A stretch of DNA of 64,000 nucleotides, taken from the NCBI GenBank assembly GCA_002633025.1, contig NMRB01000022.1, positions 935,553 to 999,552 of the forward strand. Direction: 5' to 3'. This document shows positions 1-23,182 of the stretch, piece after piece. This stretch comes from Notospermus geniculatus (Eukaryota > Nemertea > Pilidiophora > Heteronemertea > Lineidae). Below the pieces are notes generated by a model. It saw nothing but the letters and a program-made list of their open reading frames with translations, ran no database searches and had not been told where the DNA came from. Made by a program: the position numbers and the translations under genes. How positions within the stretch are numbered: position 1 is the stretch's first letter; each line of letters opens with the position of its first letter.

Positions 1-325
1 TTATGTATCCTTATTAGCTACACCTATGATAAAAATTTGAAGATGATCTAGTCATTAGTTCAGGAGTTATTGCACTTTTTGTGTTTTTGGTTTCCGCCAC
101 CTGGTGGCCAAACTGAGAGTCGAATCGGACCGAAACTTGGTGTCGTGGGTCATCTGACCTAGGGGTATATATGTACCAAGTTTCAGATCAATAGCTCCAG
201 CGGTTACGAAACGTGCCCTGCTAACGGACAACGACGACGACGGACGACGACGACGACGACGGACGACGACGGACGACGGACGCTGCACCATCGTAATAGC
301 TCACCCCAGTGAGCTAAAAATGCAG
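1..325 (+). repeat. Fragment of dispersed repeat family R1 with GAC-rich variable block
   Basis: This stretch is a diverged copy of the family seen more completely at 4047-4785 (opposite orientation) and 40838-41577 (same orientation). Shared landmarks are GATAAAAATTTGA near the left end, a 'ggtggcc' block, and the right end reading 'gagctaaaaatgc'. The copy starts outside the window. At about 220-285 it holds an irregular run of (GAC/ACG) trinucleotides where the other two copies have unrelated CG-rich sequence, so this internal block varies between copies. No transposase-like frame is visible, and the superfamily is unknown. Confidence 0.7.
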
Positions 326-526
326 CTTAGACTAGTGATAGGCCAGGAAGACAAGCAGCACAATATGTTGTCTAGTGCAAGGAATTGGGACTACCGCAGA
401 TGCCCCTTGAGGCTCCTAATGGACACTATGGGGCAATTAAAACACCCAGTTCAGCTAAAAACAACACATTTTAAAACATGCACTTTTCAAAAAAAAGGGC
501 ACCCTAAGCAAAAGGGCGGGTGTCCG

Positions 527-560
527 GACACCCTGGACACCCCCCCTGGATCCGCCCCTG
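527..560. mobile_element. Possible terminal repeat of a hAT-like element
   Basis: Read on the minus strand this begins CAGGGGCGGATCCAGGGGG, which resembles hAT-type termini and the element at 31415-31637. The partner end was not found in the window, so only one terminus can be supported. Confidence 0.35.
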
Positions 561-2440
561 TCGCTGATTGGTTGATGACAGTTTGTGCCATCTAGCATGT
601 CTAGCGTTCAGAAACATGATTAGGCCCCATCTGTGCCAGTGGTTGAGAGCGTATAACTAGTATTAAGCTCGAGGCCACTGGGGACGAATGTAGGAATGAA
701 ACAAATCAGGCAGGAACTATAAGTGTGAACAAAACATGTTAAAATAACCAAAAAATGTATTCCAAGCTTCACTCAGTAGCCTGTTATTTCAATTTCAGAT
801 CGTCTACTTTCTACCCTATCTGCACTTATGTCCTATCAGACTAATCTGGCACTGTCAGCTGTTACCTTTATAACTACCACACAATACAGCTAATTGTATC
901 AAGCTGGTTTTTAGTTCCAAAGAATGCCCATTCAAAAGACATGATCAGCCTGAACAAGACTCGGTATAGGCCTCATATGCAAGATCTAATTGTATGCGTC
1001 CAAATCCAGCAATGACAACAATCACTACCGATACCTTACAATAGAACCAACAAAATAATATCAACCCAGCCATGTCACACTGCTACACAATTAAAATTGG
1101 GCCATATATCAATGATGGAAAAATTTATCATAGGCCTAGCTAGGCCTTTTGTCGTCACATTTTTATGGACTCTGTTAGTCTAAGATCTATCTACGGCTAC
1201 TGCCAGAAATTATTCAGGGTCTTAGACTGGCCTATTTAATTTATTGTTTACATCCACAATGCCACTGGTCTTGGCTTCTTCTGATAGGCCTATGATTATG
1301 AACCAGCCTGAACGAGACACAGCTTAGCATAGGGCAGGCCTAGTAGCCTACCAGTAGGCCTAGGTCTACCGGTATTAAAGTGACAATGACAACAATCACT
1401 ACGACAAGGGGCAACAAATAATAGGCCTATCATCTAACCAGGCCAACCGACACTGCTAAACTGCACAACAAAGGGGCCAGTAATATCATGATATCATTTT
1501 TATTTTAACATCAAACATGGTAGGGTAAATGGCCCTATTCTCACACACGTACCAATTCTCGCACGTTTTTCAATGTACGTTTGTACAAAACATAATGAAT
1601 TAAATAACACCAAATAAACTGATTAATCTTCATTTCAATAAAGTTTCACCATAAAAACTTCGTTTTTGTAATTTCTTTTGACATTTTGGGCACAAAAAGC
1701 GAATGTGTGAGGACAGGGCAGGGTGTGCGAGAATTGGGTCACCGACATGAAAAAGTGTGCCCTATTCTCGCACACTTTTAAAAGTCAAATTGTGAGAAGC
1801 AGAGTGGATTAAAANTTTAAAGAAGTTAAAAGTTTTTGAAAATTGGGCCCTACATTTTGTACAGGCGAATGTACAGTCACGCATTACCGTGATGGTGTAG
1901 ACTGTTTACCCTAGGCCTACAGTAGTATAGGCAGCTGTATCAACATGGGATAGGCCTGCTGCAGACGGATTCAGTGGATTCAGTGAGACTTCGATGTGCC
2001 TGTCAACATGTCTCCACTTACATTAATACATACACGACTTACTTCATGACTTGTCACACCTAGGCAATACAATGTATACAACTACAGGCATGCATTACAT
2101 ACAAAAAGTGAATTTTGCCATTGGACATCTTCAAGTCACCTGACAAAAAACTACGATTAGATGATTCAAACAACGATATAACACATACCGTTTTCAAGAT
2201 ATATATCAAAAAGATATCATGAGCAGATGAGGGTTTTCGAATCCATAATGTTGATTCAGAAAACAGCAAGAAACAAACGTGATAACTTGAAAACTTCGCA
2301 ACTTCCGTGTCCACCTGTTGCTGGCTTCAGCTATTTACCGATAGGCGCCGACGCTGTCGCAGACTTCTTCTCTGTGCTGCACGTAGATGAAGCACCATAC
2401 TAACATCATGGAATAGGAAAGGCACCAGTGTAGAAATCCA
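561..2440. other. Gene-free stretch upstream of MOSMO
   Basis: I see no coding frame with splice sites or recognisable protein. It is rich in TAGGCCTA palindromes. The word ATTCTCGCAC occurs at about 1555 and 1773 and inverted near 1726, which suggests a decayed inverted-repeat element between about 1530 and 1790. Base 1815 is an ambiguous n. Confidence 0.5.
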
Positions 2441-2578
2441 AGATGGCGTACTCAGAAAAATTATCACAAATGTCATGAATGTTGCCTTGATTTTTGCAAA
2501 TTTTTGTCTTAATTCACGGACGATTGAACATAGTACTAGCTGTTGTTGAGCTATAGATATCTAACAGTCATCTAGAAA
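2441..2578 (+). promoter_or_regulatory. Probable MOSMO 5' leader with YY1-like motif and upstream ORF
   Basis: AAGATGGCG at about 2442-2450 matches the YY1 core found near the start of many animal housekeeping transcripts. Its ATG opens an 11-codon upstream frame (MAYSEKLSQMS, then stop) that ends about 100 bases before the MOSMO start. Transcription start and use of the upstream frame are inferred. Confidence 0.4.
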
Positions 2579-3757
2579 ATGGATAAATTGAGCATAATAT
2601 CCGGAGCGTTGTTTTTTGCCGCTGATGTCTTCTCCATTGCCAGTCTTGCAATGCCAAATTGGATTGTCTCTGAAGACAAAGTAGGAGGTGTGTTTTTCAT
2701 GATTTCATTGTCCTGAAAAGCCCCTAATATTCACTATGCTTGCTAAGGCAACAGATGTGGCCTAAAAGTAAAGAAGACACTGGTCCTTCACTTGATTTGA
2801 ATTGCTGATAATGATAGGAATTTATAGGAAAGGATAGGCCTAAGGAGTAAGGTAGCTAATAGGCCTAGGCCTGCCTACGTCCTAGCATGCCTAGGCCTAG
2901 GCCTCCTTCCTATTCAAAATCAAAACCGTTGAAAGTTGTCATGACATGGTCATGATGGCCCCGGTTGTAGGCTTGGCCCATCTATTTTAAGCCGACCATG
3001 TTTACATTATTACATGGCCTTGGTTGGGTACTAGCCTATAGATATCTGATTAAAATCGTTAGTTCCTCCATGGCCTTGGTTGGGTACTAGCCTATCGATA
3101 TCTGATTAAAATCGTTAGTTCCTCCTATCTTTTTTGCAGGTGTGACAAATATTGGTTTACTCAAGACTTGTCTGACAATCCATCATCGGGATGAAGTTTG
3201 CTACTCACCTGAACCCATCAGAGCAGAATGGATGTTCACATTCATTTGTATCTTATTTGGGATCTTCCTTGTCACTGTAACCATTGTACTCCTTGCTATA
3301 TCGTACTGGAAATACACAGTGATGAAGTATGCCAGGTGGCTTGGATTTGTGGCAAGTAAGTATCCAGTTCATGATTGTATTGATCAGCACCAACTGTCAT
3401 GACTGTCATTCCTGCCTGACCAATCACATAAATGATCAAGACAAGATTGATTTCATGCTTAACAATTGCTAACATACTGTGCTGAGTTGAGAATGAAGTG
3501 GTACATGTTAATCTTGCAGTTCACTTATCAGAAAATCATTAATTCATGTCTTTTCTTCCTCACTTTCAGTGGTGCTGTTCTGTTTGGCAGCAGTCATCTT
3601 CCCTATTGGCTTCAACATGGACCAAATTGGTGGCGAACCCTATCAGCTTCCCAATAACTTCAAAGTGGGAATATCATACATATTTTTCGTTCTTGCTTTA
3701 TGGATTACTGTGGTATCGGAACTCTTTGCAGGCAAAGTCTGCCTACCACATTTCTAG
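2579..3757 (+). CDS. MOSMO: Modulator of Smoothened (MOSMO, C16orf52 family)
   Basis: Three exons, 2579-2687, 3140-3355 and 3570-3757, join in frame to 170 codons plus stop; the human protein is about the same length. All junctions are GT/AG (donor GTGTGT, acceptor TTTTTGCAG; donor GTAAG, acceptor TTTCAG). The start MDKLSIISG and the blocks LPNNFKVG and FAGKVCLP near the end match the MOSMO family. Hydrophobic segments lie at about residues 5-27, 68-92, 108-126 and 142-162, giving a claudin-like four-span protein with a short extracellular loop after the first span. MOSMO is known to act with MEGF8 and MGRN1 to lower cell-surface Smoothened and so damp Hedgehog signalling. Identity is read from sequence; the role is carried over from vertebrate work. 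Confidence 0.93.
3013..3124 (+). repeat. Tandem duplication of 56 bp in MOSMO intron 1
   Basis: Two adjacent near-identical units (3013-3068 and 3069-3124), each beginning CATGGCCTTGGTTGGG. The second ends directly before the polypyrimidine tract of the exon 2 acceptor, so the duplication sits at the branch-point region. Confidence 0.9.
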
Positions 3758-4046
3758 TGAACTCTTTCATTGTGCTATTGGACTGTAGTATTCTGGAGAA
3801 GCAAATCATGTACTGACTTTCAGTTGTCCTTGATGACTCATAGTGAAGGATAGTATGAATTACAATGAGGATAACCGTGGCAATTTACATGAATTACCTC
3901 CCCAGACCAGCCACTAATCAATCATTTCCCAAGAAAGGACAGTTGTCATCATGTCATTCCAGTTTAATGAATCTCTTGAATTATATACTGTTCTCCTCTG
4001 CTGTCTGGGAAGGAACACCTGAGTGGCACATTATTGGAGGTCAGTT

Positions 4047-4785
4047 TTTAGCCCACTTGGCCGCAAGGCCCAGCAGGGCTTATGCTGTGGTTGGGGTCAT
4101 TTAGTGGTGGTCTGTCGTGCGTCCGTACGGCGGTTCGGCGGTCCGGCGCTTCGTCCGTAAACTTTTGGTTTGTTAGCGCTCTAGCGCCTTTATTTTTGGA
4201 CGAATCTTTTTGGTCTTCGGTGGGTCTATATATAGGCCTAAGATCTAGGTCGAGTTCGATTTTGAGCACGATTGGATTCCTATTTTGGCCTCCAGGGGGC
4301 GTTTTGTGAAAAATTTCAAACGGCTATATTTTGATAATGGCTTGAACTATCGTGTTGAAACTTTGTAGGCCTACACATGTACCTCTAGGTTATAGCAACT
4401 TACAGACAAACTTTCGGTGAAATCTGATTCTTCACTTTGCCACTAGGGGGCCAAAACCAAAATCACTGAAAGTGCTATTTCTCCATAACCAAGAGATGGA
4501 TTTTTGTCAAATTTTTTTCATGGGTATATCTAATAAGGATACATAAGATACAGTACCCGAGTTTTAAATTTGACCTACTTTTCAAGGTCACAGAGGTCAA
4601 AGTTCACCTGAAATTATGAAATTGGCTCTTTTTCTAATGGTTTGCATGTTCTTAGTCAAGAGATTAATATGGCAATTTGGCATGTTTGTACCTAGATGGC
4701 TTTTATGGGGTTGCTGGTGATTCCCACCACTGTGCTTCAAGCCAAGCGGGCACAGTGCCATTGGCACTATTTTTGAAAATTTAGA
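4047..4785 (-). repeat. Dispersed repeat family R1, near-complete copy
   Basis: From TTAGCCCACTTGGCCGCAAG to GTGCCATTGGCACTATTTTT this matches, in inverted orientation, 40838-41577, and part of it matches 1-325. It starts about 290 bases after the MOSMO stop and may lie in that gene's 3' UTR. Open frames occur on both strands in both copies, which reflects recent copying rather than coding. No clear terminal inverted repeats or target duplication were found. Confidence 0.8.
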
Positions 4786-6639
4786 AATGTTTCACATTGG
4801 TCGTGAATGTCTTCTAAGGATTGTCATCTTAGTTCAGTGTCTTAGCTAGTCATTTTCTTGTGCAGATTATATATGTCATGCAGAAAACTTACTCAAAAGA
4901 TATGTAAATAATGACTTTCTGTTTGTTTTGTAAGGTACAATGTATAAATCAAAATGCTTTGTGTGTGGATATTTTGTAATTATATGTTTTTCAAGAGGTA
5001 CATCTTGCTTATTCTCTGTCCTTCACCTGAAGTCGTCCTTTGGTTTTGGTATGGTAATTAGGAGGCAAGGCACTAATTATGCCAAGTTCAGTGGTTTACC
5101 AAGTCAGTGGGACCCATTTGATGCCAGCTGAAGGGACGCTGAATTTCAAGGATGAGTGTGAGTCATCTTGAAAAACAAGGCACCAAATCTGCATGCAATT
5201 TCAGACCTGGGTAAAGCAGTATCAATGTGTGCCTAACCACATGTATGTCACAGAGTATACCTTCGCAACTAAATTTATGTAGGTATTAAATGTAGCAAAT
5301 TACAAGGGCGTCATACCATCATGACCATGGCAGACATCTGGTAGGTGGTGTCAAACACAACTGACAAGTCAAGAACACAATGGCAACTTATTAAATGAAG
5401 TATTGTGGGCATAATATAAATATTAAGAACTTCATTTTTCACAAAGTCAACAATTTTATTGCCCTAACTGGTATCACAAGCAAAAAATACCTGAGAAATC
5501 TAAAGCTATGGTTATGTACTAACATACATGCACTGTTCGGGGGATACACTTACACAGCATGATCCCAAAAGAAACAGAATTCTGTAAAGGTGTTAAATCT
5601 ACTTGGTGGGTGCGAGAATGATATTTGCCACATACATGACATATTCACAACGGAGGTTGCTATGATACCAGTATGTCATGGCCTGCTATAGATTTAAACC
5701 TGGGCATTTACTCTTTATACACATATAAGAAGCAATCTAGTTTTGCATTTTCTGAAGCATTGTTAGATCATGCACAGAGCATCATAGAATGATGTACATA
5801 GCAGCACCCTAGCTAAAAGACCATGTTACTCCCATTTGGGGGGAAAATACTTTAGAATTATCAGGGTCACCTTGCTTTGTTATTTCAGAAATTGAACTTC
5901 AGATTCTAAATCAGAAAGATTCCCTCTGCAGCAATCCATGCGCTTTCAACAGCATGGAGTGCCCCCTTCCAGAACAAGTCGCCCATGGGCAATGCGCTCA
6001 GCTGACAATGTTGCTTTTAGGTGTAACGCAGTTACGACGACATACACCGCACCATCATATACGGAGCTCACCAGGCAAGCTAAAATCAGGATTCTGTCTC
6101 TGCCATGCATCAGTGCCAAGGCGAGATACACCTAGGCCTATACTTGGTTCATCTGCCATATGACGTTAGACGTGCAGGGATGCTGTGTTTGTCACCTATA
6201 GCAGGGCTAGGCGTAACCCCAAAATACGCAAACATAAATGTTTATTGGCCCCCAGGCTGGCCATGACAACACAGCGACAGTGCATGCATGCACAGTAGAC
6301 TAGTTCTTCACTGGCCTTATGTGGCCTCTCGCTGCATAGTGATGAGCAGGAGGATGACATCTAGTCATGAAATTCACGACTTCGAATATTTGGGATATTC
6401 TACGTCGTGATTCAGCACTCCATGTTGTGTGGAGGAAATCCGCCCGTCTGAGAAGGGCGGAATGTTTTCACTGCTTGTGAAGCTCTGAAAGCAGGACAGC
6501 ATTTAAAAAGTATCCTATCATGAAGTTTCAATATTCTAGATGACATTCCTAGCGTTGCCCAAAAAATCTGACCACTTCCAATGTGTTTAAAATCCGAAGT
6601 TTGAAGGACAGTGAAATCACGCCGCCATATCCCTGTACA
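4786..6639. other. Gene-free stretch between MOSMO and the next promoter-like block
   Basis: No coding exon or structured repeat could be supported here. The 3' end of the MOSMO transcript probably lies in this stretch or in the preceding repeat; I found no clear AATAAA within the first kilobase after the stop. Confidence 0.4.
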
Positions 6640-6905
6640 TCGTACTGTACATTGGTTTGTTGACTTCCGGAGCGAAAGGTCACTTGGGAGTTGAAGGTTC
6701 GAAAGGTCGTAATTATCGGATGTTTCTTCGCCACATAAAAGATGCAACTTTCACCACTGCGCATGCGCAGAAGGCTCGTTTGCGCAATCGGAAGCACTCG
6801 GCGATTTCCGATGACAGAAAAGCCAAACGCCGAAAGTGACGTCATCAAAACATTATGGCAGCCAAGTTCGGCGCGATGCAAGACCGCATCGAAAAAAGCA
6901 ATTAA
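6640..6905 (+). promoter_or_regulatory. Promoter-like block with NRF1 and CRE motifs
   Basis: A GC-richer patch carries TGCGCATGCGCA (about 6758), a perfect NRF1-type palindrome, then TGACGTCA (about 6837), a full CRE, and several CGGAAG ETS-like words. An ATG at 6854 just after the CRE opens a 16-codon frame (MAAKFGAMQDRIEKSN) and stops. No continuation exon could be placed, so the block could be an orphan first exon, a decayed gene or an enhancer. Confidence 0.4.
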
Positions 6906-8222
6906 ACCTATGTGTTCTGGTCAGATTACAATCAAAATGGTCCAGTCACCTACTGTTTTATATGAACATTACAAATATTTGGTATTAAAAGCAATTTTCG
7001 CTGTAGGTTTTCGAGATATTCGCAATAAAAGTGCCGCGTGTTTGCCTATTGATATGCAAATTTTCGTTTACACTAGTCCCCATAGGAGTTGTATAGGTTG
7101 AATCTGGTCGTAGAATCATAACTATGATGTTATGTTCGGAGACCGGAGTTTTCGGTCTAGATGACATCCAATGACCATATCATCACCAGACACATACAAG
7201 ACCAGCAGTCCACAGTGCAGAGCAAAGTACATGTAGTGTTTCTCCAACTTGGAGCATACATACCTTTATCATGTTTATTTTCTCAGAAATGACAGCTGCA
7301 CAGAACACAACAAGTTGCACAGGAACCATGTGATGGGCTATGCACAAAGATTGTTCATGTTCCCTGTACATGTAAGTGATCTGTGATGTCATCAAAACTG
7401 CACACAAAATGGTGACATCATCAGAATTCTTCCAAGTGGGAAAATACAAATAGTACAGCTTTTAAATTTTGGCAATTACGCTCCCTGGTGCACAAATTCT
7501 GAACAATTGACCTTCCACGGGAGGTTAAGAAAAAATTAAGCTGTGGTTAGCTGAGCTAACTAATGGTTGCACCACAGAAGACATTTTGCAAGGCAGGCAC
7601 TGGGCAATTTTGACTTTTTCATAAAAGGCTACGAACATTTTATTTCAGATTAATAACACAAGATCCACCTATATACATTACTATTTAACAACAAAGAATG
7701 GTTGTTGAATTAATGCACACGAGAAACTACCATTCATTATAATGTACCTGTAGATGTACATTCAATAAAGATCACTGGAAGAAAGAACTCAGCAAAAATT
7801 CAATACATTTTCCCAACTACGAACTTCATCTAAAATCAGTCTGATGCCATTTTTCATACAAGAAAATCACAAACGGCAATGTTCAACATTGAATTGAAGC
7901 TCAAATTTTGATTTTATTATACACAGCATGCGTGCAAATGTGGTTTCAAGATTAGTTCACATGACCAACAGAGGTCAATATACTGGGACATTATAGCACA
8001 TCAAACGCTATGGACATTATGAAGATTAGTAAACACAACAAAAAAGGAAGTCACCTATCAATCCTCTCACGAATATCACTATGGAAAGTTCTAACAGGAT
8101 TTACCGTTATGATGGTATGATGAGTTACACGTACAATCCTGGAGTTGCCAACAACGATGAAGTCCATCACACCATTTCTGGTTCTCAAGATCACAGTTGT
8201 TAAGGTCCTACGAATCTCACCA
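6906..8222. other. ACO2 3' flank with candidate poly(A) signals
   Basis: No gene is visible. On the minus strand AATAAA occurs at 7918-7913, about 305 bases after the ACO2 stop, and again at 7644-7639. Either could terminate the ACO2 transcript; neither has been confirmed. Confidence 0.4.
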
Positions 8223-20175
<11,953 letters not shown>

Positions 20176-20199
20176 ATTGTTTCGCGCAGTGCAATAATG

Positions 20200-20500
20200 G
20201 ACCTTCAACCTCGTCTGCAGTTGTCATTGGATTTGCATATCTGGTCTCACTGACCAGTGTGACGGGTAAGTGTAATAGTCAAGAATATCCCCTGTACAAA
20301 GTGTCCGCTTAATTATTCCGTGATGGTTAATGGTACATATGTGACCTGTTCCAGGAAAACCATCCATTTGTCAAAAATTTTCATATCCTCGTCCGCGGTT
20401 TTCAGTGCATGAACATGGCTGGTCTCACTAAACAGTGTGGCGAATAAGTGTAACTGTAAAGAATATCCCCTGCATAAAGTGTCCACCTCATTGTCCCGTT
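20200..20500 (-). promoter_or_regulatory. ACO2 5' flank with duplicated ~115-bp module
   Basis: The segments at 20205-20320 and 20385-20500 are diverged direct repeats sharing GGTCTCACT, CAGTGTG.CG, TAAGTGTAA and AAGAATATCCCCTG. The nearer copy ends about 30 bases upstream of the ACO2 start codon, so it is likely 5' UTR or core promoter. On the minus strand the near copy contains ATGCAAAT, an octamer motif, that the far copy lacks. Promoter function is inferred from position only. Confidence 0.45.
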
Positions 20501-21422
20501 GTACATCACAGTACTCGGTCTGAGACTGCATCCCAGCCGCATAACCACTTACGGTAACTACTGAGCAGATAACTAATTCCTGAAAAAAAAACAGCAGCGG
20601 CAGTTTAGGAAATGAGGGGGTGGCCTGTCTAGAAACATTGAAATTCGCACACAATTCCAGAATTTCACGGTTGATTTTACAGATTTGTTGGCCAAAAGGT
20701 GAGGCGTGCGCCCCCCTCTGGATCCGCGTCTAAGCGGTAGGTCGAGGGGAGATACGGTACCGGTACTCTGTTTTTAGGTACCGGTAGACTAGACACTGGC
20801 CCTATGACTATGGTCATCTTTGGGAACTCGCAGACTACAAAGAATAAAAACAACTTATTGATGTCCAATAAATAGTTTCATTTTTACTAAGACTGAATTA
20901 ACTTCTTCAGATTACAATTAATGCATTGGATGTAATATATTTCTAGTTCAACATCAACAACACACCATTTCAGGACTGAGTGTGACCTTTCTGATCCATC
21001 CTAAATCAACTTCTTAAGGCCCAGCTGATAGTATCCCTTGACCACTCACTACCATACTCAGGAACCAAACCCCAATCAGAAGATACTTGTCAGACAGGCA
21101 GTAGGTATTACTTTTGTCCTTAAACCAGAATAGAGGCTTAGCCCACACTAAAGTACATGCATCTCCATTGGACAATTTGTCCTCATATACACTGATACAC
21201 ACTCAAATATCTATAATGACCCAATATTCGAATATTTACCCGCACCCCTTTTATGATAAGGCCATTGAATATTTAGCTTCCAGAAACTAAATGGAAGAAA
21301 TTGATACAATACTAAGGAATTCATATCAATTTTTTGATTCCAAATAAATGCATCATGTGTCACACAAATGTACATGTAGTTATATTTTTTTCAATGCATC
21401 ATCATCTTCATGTTGCCAAGAG

Positions 21423-21698
21423 CCTTAACCAGTTCACTGTGCATGACGGATATGTCCGTCCTCCCTCAGTTTTATCAAATTACTTCGGACGGACAGGTAC
21501 CCTAAGTTGAATCCGGATAGGTCCATGATATTCCTCAGTTACATTCTGTTACGTATGGCGGATATGTTTGTCTACCGGGTAGATTGTCAGTGTTTCTTAT
21601 AAGAACCAAGTTGAATTTTCTTTTTTTGTTTATTTTTGCAATTTTATCACACAACTAGATAAACAGAAAAAGAAGATTCTTCAGTTAGCTGGTTAAGG
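21423..21698. mobile_element. Element with CCTTAACCAG termini
   Basis: CCTTAACCAGTTCACTG at the left is matched by the inverse of CAGTTAGCTGGTTAAGG at the right, 276 bp apart. A similar word, TTTAACCAGTTAAATGC, occurs near 18993 and may be another fragment. Confidence 0.55.
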
Positions 21699-22171
21699 AC
21701 CATGTAATAACAGCTTCAGTCCCATACATACATATAGATCATCTTCATCTGCAGGACTGTGCACTTAAACAGCTTCAGTGTCATAGCAGCATTGGCACAA
21801 GGGCAGACTTGCACACTATGATGGGAAACAATAGCAACCCACACCTCATAGTGATTAGTATTCTGATTACTGTCATAATCAGTATGATATACATATCATG
21901 CCCAAAACCAAAGGCCTTGCCCAAAACCATACTTCATATAATGTAAGACAATTCATGTAAAACCTAGGTTCATACATCTAAATGAGGTTGAGCAACTAGT
22001 AAGTTATGGACAACTGGTACAGACAAAATGTAAACAGTGCATGCATGCAGTTGGATCGAATGCTAATCTCATTAAACAAATGATTGATATCGAGCAGAAT
22101 TCATTAAAACAAAACTTATGTAACCTCGCAGACTTTGAAAACCTAACATAAGCCGCCCTCAATGTGTACAG

Positions 22172-22259
22172 CCTGAAGAAATCAGGTCCCCTTAGCATCG
22201 CGCCCAAGCTCATGCGTGCGAACTAGGGCGCGATGCTAAGAGGACCTGATTTCTCCAGG
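22172..22259. repeat. 88-bp perfect-type hairpin
   Basis: Arms of about 34 bp, starting CCTGAAGAAATCAGG on the left, pair with the inverse on the right with two mismatches. The loop is about 20 bp. This may be a minimal MITE. Confidence 0.8.
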
Positions 22260-22543
22260 ATGCAATGTGTATGCAGACATTTAACATTGTTCAACAGCAA
22301 CAAATTACCCTACCAGTGAAATACATGTAGATAATGTTTGAAACATTCTGTCGTCCATAGGCCCAGTCCATTGGACCCTTCGAAACAAAACAGTCAAACA
22401 TGGCACCAAAGGATAACTAACGGCTTGAAATATTCCTCAAGTGATTCTTCTATCAGTGTCTATCTGTTCCCTCCCTCCATAGCATCCATCTGTCATTTGT
22501 GACCAAGTCTGGCAAAACCCAGCCAAAGTTGCTGAACACCACA

Positions 22544-22758
22544 TACCGTATACGCAAATATTTTCGCGTGTAAAAATTCTCACGAAAATCGCAAAATCAA
22601 AATTTCGCCGCGAATATTAATACACGTACAAAAGTTTCCTGTCAACAATCCAGTCAGTTCCTTCCCTGCCCTTGACGTGAACATTAATCTACGTGAAACA
22701 GAAAAAAAATGTTCAATTCGTGAAATATTATCCCGCGAAAATATTTGCGTATACGGTA
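22544..22758. mobile_element. MITE with TACCGTATACGCAAATATTT ends
   Basis: Inverted termini of about 25 bp (TACCGTATACGC...TTTTCGCG and inverse) enclose 215 bp. The outer TA may be the target dinucleotide of a Tc1/mariner-type element. Confidence 0.8.
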
Positions 22759-23182
22759 GTTGATAAGATAGGGAGTGCCATCATAATGAAAATACGACAG
22801 TCTGTTAGTGGCAAATAAAGTCTTATCGATTGTGCAACAAAGGGCAGGTATGATCAAGGCCTATGTCACTAACCAGTGACTTTGGCCGGGTTTTCACAGA
22901 CCGGGTCACATTTGGTAAAACAGGCTTCTTGACTGTGCAGGCATTAAGCATAAGCTATCCAAGTATGACACCGTTGCTTTGCAACTGCCTGCTGGAGACT
23001 GGTGCATGTACAAATTGCATGTGGTACATGTACATGTATGCACATCAATAGGTCTACAGCATAGCAAGAGAAATCATGAAATGTTGAAAAAAAGAATGAT
23101 TAGCCATATGGCAAGACTAGAATTCATGTCAAGATGAAGTGCTGAGGAATGTATAGTAATGTCCTTTCTGTAGTCTCCACAG

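Larger units (their letters stand above)
20655..23182. other. Spacer between ACO2 start and TMF1 end
   Basis: No coding exon was found. It holds three inverted-repeat elements, listed separately (21423-21698, 22172-22259, 22544-22758). The ACO2 promoter and the TMF1 3' UTR must both lie in this 3-kb spacer because the genes are head-to-tail on the minus strand. Confidence 0.5.
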
